The notes under the pieces were generated by a model. That model saw nothing but the letters and a program-made list of their open reading frames with translations. It was not told the origin of the DNA and searched no databases. The position numbers were made by a program, and so were the translations under genes. 5,458 bases of DNA from Endomicrobium sp. (GTDB lineage Bacteria; Elusimicrobiota; Endomicrobiia; Endomicrobiales; Endomicrobiaceae): positions 1 through 5,458 of the forward strand of contig JAISRM010000273.1 of NCBI GenBank assembly GCA_031273645.1, written 5' to 3'. Below, one piece after another: positions 1 to 5,432 of this stretch; positions within the stretch are counted from its first letter, which is position 1; each line of letters opens with the position of its first letter.

Positions 1-119
1 AATAATGTTAAAAACTGTATTAATATTAAAAATGGATCCCCGCTTTCGCGAGGATGACAGCAGCGGCTATTCCCGTTTTCACGGGAATGACAGACTTTGA
101 AAAAACAATTGACAGGCGC
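1..119. repeat. Family A double-hairpin repeat, copy 1
   Basis: Bases 1-87 match 5346-5432 with 5 mismatches (positions 11, 17, 31, 62, 75), and bases 51-119 match 202-270 with 3 mismatches. The block contains two stem-loops. Stem 1 has arms ATCCCCGC (36-43) and GCGAGGAT (48-55) around TTTC, with one mismatch. Stem 2 has perfect 8-bp arms ATTCCCGT (69-76) and ACGGGAAT (81-88), also around TTTC. Each stem is followed by GACAG. The layout resembles REP- or MITE-like dispersed elements, but I cannot name the family. The block probably begins left of the window, because the matching copy at 5346 is preceded by further repeats. Confidence 0.85.
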
Positions 120-201
120 CACGTTTACTAAAAATTCTTTTTACACCCGATAAAGACATTCGGGCGCAGGCTGCTAAAGAAGAACGAATATTAAAAACGC
201 G
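120..201. other. Unassigned spacer between repeat copies
   Basis: This is A+T-rich sequence between two copies of the Family A repeat. A possible weak inverted repeat (CCGA...TCGG, near 148-164) is the only structure I see. There is no credible reading frame, ribosome binding site or RNA gene. Confidence 0.5.
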
Positions 202-270
202 GGGATGACAGCGGCGGCTATTCCCGTTTTCACGGCAATGACAGACTTTGAAAAAACAATTGACAGGCGC
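202..270. repeat. Family A repeat, copy 2 (5'-truncated)
   Basis: These 69 bases repeat 51-119 at an offset of 151 bp with 66 identities. The left arm of stem 1 is missing: the sequence enters at GCGGGGAT (199-206), the exact complement of the ATCCCCGC arm seen in the other copies. The stem 2 right arm carries one mismatch (ACGGCAAT). The shared tail GACTTTGAAAAAACAATTGA runs into ACAGGCGC and then into a Family B palindrome. Confidence 0.85.
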
Positions 271-277
271 AAACAAA

Positions 278-292
278 ACAGACGAAGTCTGT
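278..292. repeat. Family B mini-palindrome
   Basis: The core CAGACGAAGTCTG (279-291) has perfect 5-bp arms CAGAC/GTCTG around GAA, and flanking A/T extends the pairing to 6 bp. On the minus strand the stem is followed by TTTTGTTT, so it has the outline of a weak terminator hairpin. The same 13-mer occurs at 3890-3902, in reverse orientation at 5271-5283, and inside a gene at 1690-1702. Confidence 0.85.
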
Positions 293-303
293 GTTTCATA
301 AAA

Positions 304-329
304 CAGGCGCAGCCTGCAGACGCAGTCTG
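304..329. repeat. Two abutting Family B mini-palindromes
   Basis: CAGGC-GCA-GCCTG (304-316) is followed with no gap by CAGAC-GCA-GTCTG (317-329). Both have perfect 5-bp arms and the same GCA loop. The arms differ by paired changes (G with C, A with T), so pairing is kept. Reading the minus strand, the second stem ends in TTTTATGA, like the copies at 3890 and 5271. Reading the plus strand, the right side continues AAAAGAAATT, as at 5309 and 5340. The pair lies about 50 bp past the stop of the last operon gene and could form the end of its transcript. Confidence 0.8.
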
Positions 330-356
330 AAAAGAAATTTTGCTTGAAAGCTTTTA

Positions 357-374
357 TTAAAAGGACTATAGTCC
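357..374 (-). terminator. Possible operon 3' hairpin
   Basis: GGACTATAGTCC (363-374) is a perfect 12-bp palindrome five bases past the stop of the CoA-binding gene. In the direction of transcription it is followed by TTTTAATAAAAG. The folded stem would be short (4-5 bp), so it is a weak intrinsic terminator at best. The double Family B hairpin at 304-329, also followed by TTTT on this strand, is an alternative or second stop. Confidence 0.35.
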
Positions 375-378
375 GCCA

Positions 379-744
379 CTACCAAATTTTGTTTGCTTTC
401 ATAAAACAAGCGTCTGTTGTAACTTTGATGCCGGCGGCACGGGCTTTTTGCGCGGCTTTTTCTGAATTTGAGCCCGGCTGCATCCATATTTCTTTTATTC
501 CTAAATCTATGCAGTCGTCAACCGTTTTTTCCGTTGCCGCAGGAGGAACTACTGTTATCACTATATCGGGCTTGCAGGGCAAATCGGCAAGGTTTGCATA
601 TATTTTTTCTGCAAACAATTGCCCGCCTTTTACGCCGACTGCAAAAACTTTATATCCGGATTTTATTAAGCCGTCAAATATTTTATATCCGAATTTTTCG
701 GGGTTAACGCTTACGCCTACGACTGCCGTTATTTTATTTTTCAT
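379..744 (-). CDS. CoA-binding Rossmann-fold protein (YccU/CoA_binding_2 type)
   Basis: A 121-residue protein that looks like the stand-alone CoA-binding domain related to the N-terminus of the succinyl-CoA synthetase alpha subunit. Seen: a first beta strand and glycine-rich turn (ITAVVGVSVNPEKFGYK, residues 5-21), a second strand (YKVFAVGVK, 31-39), the run PDIVITVVPP (59-68), the family's W-M-Q-P-G-S signature (87-92), and a D-x-C near the end (D111, C113). The length is normal for the family and the protein should be cytosolic. Small proteins of this family bind a nucleotide or CoA, but their cellular role is generally not defined. I chose the ATG at 744, not the longer open frame to 861, because homology starts at MKNK and GGATAAAAAAG precedes this ATG. 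It overlaps the end of the preceding gene by 11 bp. Its place in an operon with an acyl-CoA ligase fits a CoA-linked role, but that is inference. Confidence 0.85.
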   Translation of the reverse strand: MKNKITAVVGVSVNPEKFGYKIFDGLIKSGYKVFAVGVKGGQLFAEKIYANLADLPCKPDIVITVVPPAATEKTVDDCIDLGIKEIWMQPGSNSEKAAQKARAAGIKVTTDACFMKANKIW

Positions 745-2554
745 CTTTTTTATCCGTTGAAATTTCGTAAACATCATCGTCTTGCCGGCTGTCGCCGGCG
801 CTTGAACCTTTTTTAGACGTTTTTTCGCTATGAACGCCGGAAGTAAAAAACCCTTTCTCAATTTTATCGTTGATTTTTCTGTTTTTTATAGAATTTGTTT
901 CGCTTTTAAATTCTCTTATCAGCTCTATTTTGGAATTTTTTTCAATAGAAGAACTTCTTTTGCCGCTAACCTTCTTATCGCGCGGATCAACCGTTATATC
1001 GTATATGCCGTCGTCGGCGCTGTCGTCGTCTTGAACAATTTCAACGTCTGCGTTTTCTTCAAGAGCCCGCAAAATTTCGTCTCTGGCGTCTGCGGCGTTT
1101 AAAGTTTCTTCGCTGTCTGCAAACACGTCCATCATTGAAACTCTTTCCGAATCTTCTTTTTGCGAAGCCGTATCTTCTTCGGGATTATATTCTGAAACGT
1201 GTCCTATTTTTGAAGCCTGTCTTTGCTCGGAGGGCGTTTGCACTGCCGGCGCGTTTGAAGTTTTCTTATCTACAGCCGCTCCGCTGTTATCAATTATTTT
1301 GCCAAACTGATACTCTTGCCCTTTATTAATATATTCGTCTTTTTTTTCTTCAAACGCCGCAATCGCCTGCGGCTTAGAAGACCCCGCATGAGACGAAATA
1401 TCTTTTTGAATTTCAGTCTGAAAGATTTCCGGTTTTTGCTGCGGCATTGGGTTTGCGTCAGAAATGCCGGCGGGCGATTGAAAAACTTTTTTAAAATTTC
1501 CCGCAGAGCCTTTGCGGGCGTTAATATTAATATTAGCGGTATCAGCGCTGCCGGCAGTAACGCTGTCGGCGGCAGCCTGAAAAACTTTTTGAAATCCGGG
1601 CTTAGCCTGATTAGAGGTTCCCGACCGAGAGACTTCCGGCTGAGCAGCCGCAGGCTGAACAGCCTTCGTCTGAGAAATTTCCGGCTGAACAGACTTCGTC
1701 TGAACAGGTTTCGCCTGAACAGGCTTCGCCTGAATAGGCGTTGCCTGATAAAATTCCGGCCGAGATGCCGCCGCCAAAGACTGAAAATCCGTCAATTGAT
1801 CAGGCGAAGGTTTGTTTCTTTCTCCCAAATAACCGTTTTCTATCAAAACCGGCGCAGCGTCAGATTCGGTTTTTATTTTTAAAATAAACGACGCCTGATA
1901 CATAAAAAATATGGCCGCAGGCACAATTATCAGCTGGCTTGCAGCAATAAGATTTGAAGTGATCACTATTAAAAAAACCACAAAAAACGAAAAATAAATT
2001 TCTTTTTTTCGTTTACCGCAAATTTTAAAGGCCGCGTCAAACGCGTCGGAAAAATCTTCGCCTTCAAAAACGGAATAATGCGCAAAAATAAAAGCCGGCA
2101 TCAAAATAAAAAAAGCTATCAGCGCAATAACCGACACCGCGTGCAGCGAAAGAAAAAGAGGCATAATTTCTTTTAAACTTACATTATATGCAAAAACTAT
2201 GTTAGGCAGCATAAAAAGAACCGCCGCCGCGATATAAGCTAAACAAAAAAGCGCAAAAAACGTAAAAGGTTTCAACAAGCGCGCCGGATTAAACAGCATA
2301 AAAACATTATGAAACGCTATTTTAACGTTTTTAGCCGTTAAATAACTTGTGTAAACAAAAAGAAACAACGCCAAAACCAGCGCGGCTCTAATGCAGGCGT
2401 ACTTTAAAGAAAGCAAAGGATATGCGGCTATTATTATGTTTGAAAAAAGCAAAGCCGGAGCAACGGCAAATAAAATAAGAAAAGCCGAATTTTTTGAAAC
2501 TTTATTAAATGAATCTTCGCCAACCTGAAGAATAAAATTAATAAGATCGTCCAT
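734..2554 (-). CDS. Membrane protein with long disordered repeat-bearing tail
   Basis: A 606-residue protein of unknown function. The first ~228 residues hold about six hydrophobic helices (roughly 23-47, 53-72, 97-122, 131-158, 184-206, 205-227). The region FSDAFDAAFKICGKRKKEIYF (about 168-188) resembles the helix-lead sequence of the YciC/DUF975/GDPD-membrane-domain type and the paralog at 3011-3832. From about 230 to 606 the chain is polar and low in complexity, so probably disordered and likely cytoplasmic. The tail contains eight pentapeptide repeats (271-310), two copies of F(Q/K)KVFQ (321-326, 354-359), and two acidic D-D-D motifs with Y-[DE]-I-[TS] near the C-terminus (509-528 and 592-606). 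AAAGGA lies 9 bases before the ATG at 2554; the in-frame ATG at 2611 lies inside the ACT gene and was rejected. The stop overlaps the CoA-binding gene. The tail may be a scaffold, which is inference. Confidence 0.8.
   Translation of the reverse strand: MDDLINFILQVGEDSFNKVSKNSAFLILFAVAPALLFSNIIIAAYPLLSLKYACIRAALVLALFLFVYTSYLTAKNVKIAFHNVFMLFNPARLLKPFTFFALFCLAYIAAAVLFMLPNIVFAYNVSLKEIMPLFLSLHAVSVIALIAFFILMPAFIFAHYSVFEGEDFSDAFDAAFKICGKRKKEIYFSFFVVFLIVITSNLIAASQLIIVPAAIFFMYQASFILKIKTESDAAPVLIENGYLGERNKPSPDQLTDFQSLAAASRPEFYQATPIQAKPVQAKPVQTKSVQPEISQTKAVQPAAAQPEVSRSGTSNQAKPGFQKVFQAAADSVTAGSADTANININARKGSAGNFKKVFQSPAGISDANPMPQQKPEIFQTEIQKDISSHAGSSKPQAIAAFEEKKDEYINKGQEYQFGKIIDNSGAAVDKKTSNAPAVQTPSEQRQASKIGHVSEYNPEEDTASQKEDSERVSMMDVFADSEETLNAADARDEILRALEENADVEIVQDDDSADDGIYDITVDPRDKKVSGKRSSSIEKNSKIELIREFKSETNSIKNRKINDKIEKGFFTSGVHSEKTSKKGSSAGDSRQDDDVYEISTDKKDEK
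1625..1744 (-). repeat. Eight-unit 15-bp coding tandem repeat built on Family B palindromes
   Basis: Eight 15-bp units encode ATPIQ, AKPVQ, AKPVQ, TKSVQ, PEISQ, TKAVQ, PAAAQ and PEVSR (residues 271-310 of the membrane protein). On the coding strand the unit consensus is CAGRCGAAGYCTGTT. One unit boundary gives exactly CAGACGAAGTCTG (1690-1702), identical to the intergenic palindromes. Another gives the perfect palindrome CAGGCGAAGCCTG (1720-1732). CAGGCGAAACCTG (1705-1717) and the units at each end are degenerate. There is no spacer between units, so this is not a CRISPR array. Confidence 0.9.
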
Positions 2555-2570
2555 CTTGATAAATCCTTTT

Positions 2571-3014
2571 TTATATGCGCTTTTTTGCGCAAGATATTGT
2601 TTCTTTTGCAACTACCGGTATGGAGTTAGCGCATAAAACTTCTATTGCTTTATCTATATCTTCAAACTTAAAAACCATAAGAGCTTTATCCGAAGCTTTT
2701 TCAACAAATCCGTACATGTATTCAATGTTGATTTTGTTTTCGGAAAGAACTTTCAGCACGGCGGCAAGCCCTCCGGGATCGTCTGCAACTTCAACTGCCG
2801 CTATCTGAGCCAGCGAAGCGATAAACCCGTGTTTTTTTACAATTTCAACAGCGTTTTCAGCTTTATCAACAACAAGGCGCACAATGCCGAATTCCGGGCT
2901 TTCGGCTAAAGTTAAAGCTTTGATGTTTATATTATTTTTACCTAAAATGTCGCAAAGTTCAAACAATCTTCCCTCTGTATTTTCAATAAAAACAGACATT
3001 TGTGTAATTTTCAT
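2571..3014 (-). CDS. Tandem ACT-domain protein
   Basis: A 147-residue cytosolic protein made of two ACT domains and nothing else. Domain 1 spans about residues 3-66, with the loop E-N-T-E-G-R-L (11-17) and a following helix. Domain 2 spans about 70-140, with the classical D-D-P-G-G-L turn (78-83) and a matching helix and strand. ACT pairs usually bind an amino acid or similar small ligand and change the activity of a partner enzyme. Stand-alone tandem-ACT genes are often found beside phenylacetate-CoA ligase genes in anaerobes and archaea, so the ligase two genes upstream is the natural candidate partner; the ligand may be an aromatic amino acid (inference). GGAGG sits 4 bases before the ATG. 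The start overlaps the preceding stop as ATGA (3011-3014), implying coupled translation. A 16-bp gap separates it from the next gene. Confidence 0.9.
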   Translation of the reverse strand: MKITQMSVFIENTEGRLFELCDILGKNNINIKALTLAESPEFGIVRLVVDKAENAVEIVKKHGFIASLAQIAAVEVADDPGGLAAVLKVLSENKINIEYMYGFVEKASDKALMVFKFEDIDKAIEVLCANSIPVVAKETISCAKKRI

Positions 3015-3832
3015 TTTTCCTCCGTTTTATTTTTATCTTCTCCAAGATAACTGTCGCTATTTTCATGCGCAGTTCTTTCAAGTTTAGGTTCTTTGGCTAA
3101 ATCTTTGGGACTTTTTTGTTTGTATTTGTTTCTTGCGGCTTCCCATGGGTCAGCGTCAAGAGAAGTTTCCGTTTCCTGCAAATCTTCGTTTCCGTGCAGC
3201 TGCAAATAAGCGCATGCGTAAATTATCAAAACCAGCGGCCAAGTTACGGTTACAAGAACAAAACCGATTTCTCCTATAGCAGTTACAAGAAAACATATAA
3301 TAAATAAAAAAGCAAGCTTAACAAAATTTCCGCGCGTCAGGTTAAAACTGTGCCCTATGCCTTCGGTAATGTCCATATTGTCTATATAAGCCGGCACTAT
3401 AAAAGCAAATCTGACGGAAAAATAAATGCAAGCCGCAAAAAAGCTTATCAGCAAAATAACATAATTAATGTAAGAATGCGCATAAAGCCGCGATAAAAGC
3501 AGCCCCGCTAAAATTCCGGCGGGAATTAATATGATTCCTGCAATTACCGATAAAATTATTATCCGCAAAAAAGCGCCTAAAGGAAGAACAAAAGATGTAA
3601 AATCTCCATCCTTGCTTTGCCGGCACATATTAAGAATAAAAGAAAAAGCGCACAAAACAAAGAAAGACGAAAAAAGATTGACTATTAACCTCAAAGTATC
3701 GCCGGAAGCCGCCGTAATAAACTCCAAAATAAAAATAACCGTAAACGCAATAACAAGAACAAGAAAAGGAAAAACATTTTTCTTTACAGTTTCAAAAGCT
3801 TTTTGAAAAACATTTTTTATGGAAAAATCCAT
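3011..3832 (-). CDS. Six-helix membrane protein with charged C-terminal tail
   Basis: A 273-residue integral membrane protein without a function I can name. Hydrophobic segments lie at about residues 21-42, 47-68, 88-113, 119-148, 168-189 and 189-212, followed by a highly charged ~60-residue tail (D/E/K-rich to EEK at the end). The segment D-I-T-E-G-I-G-H-S-F-N-L-T-R-G-N-F (154-170) before helix 5 resembles the amphipathic 'repeated helix-lead' found in DUF975, YciC (UPF0259) and GDPD membrane domains. The same layout and a similar segment occur in the 606-residue protein two genes on, so the two are probably paralogs separated by the ACT gene. GGAG lies 9 bases before the ATG at 3832. The start is 75 bp after the ligase stop, and that gap holds a Family B hairpin that may lower downstream expression. 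Confidence 0.8.
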   Translation of the reverse strand: MDFSIKNVFQKAFETVKKNVFPFLVLVIAFTVIFILEFITAASGDTLRLIVNLFSSFFVLCAFSFILNMCRQSKDGDFTSFVLPLGAFLRIIILSVIAGIILIPAGILAGLLLSRLYAHSYINYVILLISFFAACIYFSVRFAFIVPAYIDNMDITEGIGHSFNLTRGNFVKLAFLFIICFLVTAIGEIGFVLVTVTWPLVLIIYACAYLQLHGNEDLQETETSLDADPWEAARNKYKQKSPKDLAKEPKLERTAHENSDSYLGEDKNKTEEK

Positions 3833-3883
3833 AAAGACGCGCTCCGTTAAACAATATTTTAAATTTTTCTGCCGCCTATCTCA

Positions 3884-3902
3884 TAAAAACAGACGAAGTC
3901 TG
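3884..3902 (-). terminator. Family B hairpin with T-tail in the operon's only long gap
   Basis: On the transcribed strand the palindrome CAGACTTCGTCTG (3902-3890) is followed directly by TTTTTATGA. It lies five bases past the ligase stop, inside the 75-bp gap before the membrane gene. The shape is that of a short intrinsic terminator or attenuator, but the stem is only 5 bp. It may instead act as an mRNA stability element or simply be another copy of the dispersed repeat. The repeat identity is certain; termination activity is inferred. Confidence 0.4.
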
Positions 3903-3907
3903 GGCTG

Positions 3908-5209
3908 TTACATTTTTCTGTTGTCTATAACTCTTTTTGCTTTGCCTTCGCTTCTGGTTATGGTTTTGGGTTCTACAAGTTTTACCGTAACGCCTACCAA
4001 AATAGTTTGCTCTATGCTTTTCTTTATTTTCTGTTTAACGGCTTCAATGCTCTTAATTTCGTCGGAAAAGAATTTCTGGTCTATTTCAACCTGAACTTCT
4101 ATAGTGTCTAAACCCTTATCGGCTCTGTCAACGATAATTTGGTAATTAGGCAGCGATTCTTCAACCTGCAAAAGCGCATATTCTATCTGCGTGGGGAAAA
4201 CGTTTATGCCGCGTATAATTATCATATCGTCGGTGCGTCCCTGAATTTTGCTGATCCTCGGGGCAGTTCTTCCGCATGAGCAAACTTCGTTTGTTATTGA
4301 AACAAGGTCGCGCGTGCGATACCTTAAAAGCGGCATTCCCGTTCTTGTGAGAGTTGTTATAACAAGCTCGCCGACCTCGCCTTCTTTAAGGGCTTGACCT
4401 GTTTCGGGATTAATAATTTCAGGATAAAAAACGTCAGACCACATATGCAAGCCCTGCCGCAAATGGCATTCCTGCGCAACTCCCGGCCCGGTAATTTCAG
4501 AAAGCCCGTAAATGTCTGTGGCAAGCATGCCAAGCGAGCGGTCTATTTCATTTTGTATTGCGGTAGTCCAAGGTTCAGCGCCAAAAATTCCTATTTGCCA
4601 CGACATATCTTCGGGCTTAAACCCAAGCCCGCGCGCTTCTTCGCCCATATATAAAGCAAAACTGGGCGTGCAGGCAAGTATGCGCGGCTTAAAATCGTTC
4701 ATCAGTTTTATTTGCCTTTTTGTCTGTCCCGACGACATCGGCATAATCGGACAGCCGAACTTTAATGCGCCGTAATGCAACCCCAGCCCGCCCGTAAAAA
4801 GACCGTACCCGTAAGCCACCTGTATAATATCGCCCGGATTTCCGCCTGCGGCCCCTATAGAGCGCGCAGCCGCTTCGCCCCATAAATCAACGTCGTCTTT
4901 GGAATAGCCCGACACCACCGGATTTCCCGTAGTTCCCGACGACACATGAAATTCCGCCACTTTAGAGCTGTCCATAGAAAAAAGCCCGAAAGGGTAATTG
5001 TCGCGCATATCGTCTTTTGTGGTAAAAGGAAGCTTTGATATGTCGTCTATGGTTTTAATGTCGGATACTTTGTATCCGCTTTCGTCAATTCTCTTTTTAT
5101 AGACGGGAGAATTTTGATAAACGTAGCGCGCAAGCGCGGCAAGTCGTTCGGATTGCAAATTTTTTAAATCGTCGAGCTTCATTGTCTCAAACTTTTCATT
5201 AAAAATCAT
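3908..5209 (-). CDS. paaK: Phenylacetate-CoA ligase family (AMP-forming)
   Basis: A 433-residue cytosolic enzyme of the adenylate-forming superfamily, close to the usual ~430-440 residues of PaaK. It should join an aryl acetate (phenylacetate or an indole/hydroxyphenyl analogue) to CoA with ATP giving AMP and pyrophosphate, or work on a related carboxylate. Seen: N-terminal NEKFETM (4-10), the P-loop-like SSGTTGNP (90-97), YGLSEITGPG (234-243), YRTRD (297-301) with the conserved Asp, GRTDDMIIIRG (324-334) at the hinge to the small domain, and SEGKAKRV (420-427) with the lysine region expected for adenylation. CSCG (310-313) is also typical. The ATG at 5209 is preferred because GAGGG lies 5 bases before it; an in-frame ATG at 5227 would put that site inside the gene. 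It is first in the operon. The exact substrate cannot be read from sequence. Confidence 0.93.
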   Translation of the reverse strand: MIFNEKFETMKLDDLKNLQSERLAALARYVYQNSPVYKKRIDESGYKVSDIKTIDDISKLPFTTKDDMRDNYPFGLFSMDSSKVAEFHVSSGTTGNPVVSGYSKDDVDLWGEAAARSIGAAGGNPGDIIQVAYGYGLFTGGLGLHYGALKFGCPIMPMSSGQTKRQIKLMNDFKPRILACTPSFALYMGEEARGLGFKPEDMSWQIGIFGAEPWTTAIQNEIDRSLGMLATDIYGLSEITGPGVAQECHLRQGLHMWSDVFYPEIINPETGQALKEGEVGELVITTLTRTGMPLLRYRTRDLVSITNEVCSCGRTAPRISKIQGRTDDMIIIRGINVFPTQIEYALLQVEESLPNYQIIVDRADKGLDTIEVQVEIDQKFFSDEIKSIEAVKQKIKKSIEQTILVGVTVKLVEPKTITRSEGKAKRVIDNRKM

Positions 5210-5229
5210 AGTATCCCTCGTTTGCAAAG

Positions 5230-5259
5230 ATTAGAAAACCTAAAAATTTTAATTGTTAA
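5230..5259 (-). promoter_or_regulatory. Candidate sigma70-type promoter of the operon
   Basis: On the minus strand, TTAACA (complement of 5254-5259, one mismatch to TTGACA) is followed after 18 bp by TCTAAT (complement of 5230-5235, one mismatch to TATAAT). Transcription would begin near 5223, giving a short leader of about 14 bases that includes the GAGGG ribosome site. The A+T-rich context makes chance matches fairly likely. No operator or riboswitch-like fold is visible in this short leader. Confidence 0.4.
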
Positions 5260-5270
5260 ACACACCCCGC

Positions 5271-5283
5271 CAGACTTCGTCTG
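5271..5283. repeat. Family B mini-palindrome
   Basis: CAGACTTCGTCTG is the reverse complement of the copies at 279-291 and 3890-3902. It is followed on the plus strand by TTTTATGAAAG, the same right-hand flank found on the minus strand at 304 and 3890, so the element has a fixed polarity beyond its palindromic core. It lies about 12 bp upstream of the candidate -35 box of the operon. Confidence 0.85.
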
Positions 5284-5287
5284 TTTT

Positions 5288-5349
5288 ATGAAAGACAGAC
5301 TCAGTCTGAAAAGAAATTATGAAAGACAGACTCAGTCTGAAAAGAAATA
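5288..5349. repeat. 31-bp tandem duplication carrying Family B palindromes
   Basis: Two adjacent 31-bp units (5288-5318 and 5319-5349) match at 30 of 31 positions. Each contains the perfect palindrome CAGAC-TCA-GTCTG (5296-5308 and 5327-5339) followed by AAAAGAAAT. The right-hand part also appears after the palindrome at 317-329. The second unit runs directly into Family A copy 3. Confidence 0.9.
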
Positions 5350-5432
5350 ATGTTAGAAACTATATTAATATTAAACATGGATCCCCGCTTTCGCGAGGAT
5401 GACAGCGGCGGCTATTCCCATTTTCACGGGAA
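5346..5432. repeat. Family A double-hairpin repeat, copy 3
   Basis: These 87 bases match 1-87 in the same orientation with 5 mismatches, so the operon is bracketed by direct repeats 5345 bp apart. Stem 1 (5381-5400) is identical to copy 1, including its single mismatch. Stem 2 (5414-5433) is degenerate (ATTCCCAT against ACGGGAAC). The 25 bases that follow this point in copy 1 (88-112) are absent here, and the match resumes in the next segment. Confidence 0.85.

Noticed and set aside
79..276. Minus-strand frame of 65 codons in the left flank
   Set aside because: It is made almost entirely of Family A repeat copies 1 and 2, with repeated protein segments at both ends as a result. It has no credible protein features.
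344..760. Plus-strand frame of 138 codons
   Set aside because: Antisense to the CoA-binding gene, which has clear family motifs and a ribosome binding site.
745..861. N-terminal extension of the CoA-binding protein to an ATG at 861
   Set aside because: The extra 39 residues are basic and unlike the family, and lie inside the preceding gene. The ATG at 744 has its own ribosome site and starts where homology starts.
1625..1744. CRISPR array
   Set aside because: Units are 15 bp, directly abutting with no unique spacers, and stay in frame within a gene.
1316..1882. Open plus-strand frame of 188 codons rich in Arg and Leu
   Set aside because: It lies antisense to the disordered tail of the membrane protein. 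Its R-L-x-L-N-R pattern is only the complement of the 15-bp coding repeat, and it has no family resemblance.
2555..2611. Longer start of the 606-residue protein at 2611
   Set aside because: The added residues overlap the ACT gene and lack a ribosome site. The ATG at 2554 follows AAAGGA and begins a membrane-protein-like N-terminus similar to its paralog.
4394..4883. Open frames of 64-87 codons on both strands within the ligase gene
   Set aside because: They lie inside the strongly supported ligase coding sequence in other frames and show no protein-family signal.
5210..5227. Longer ligase start at 5227
   Set aside because: It would place the GAGGG ribosome site inside the coding sequence. 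The family begins near the M-x-x-N-E-K-F motif at 5209.
5210..5270. Riboswitch or structured leader before the ligase
   Set aside because: The likely leader is about 14 bases, too short for a riboswitch, and the rest of the stretch is simple A+T-rich promoter-like DNA.
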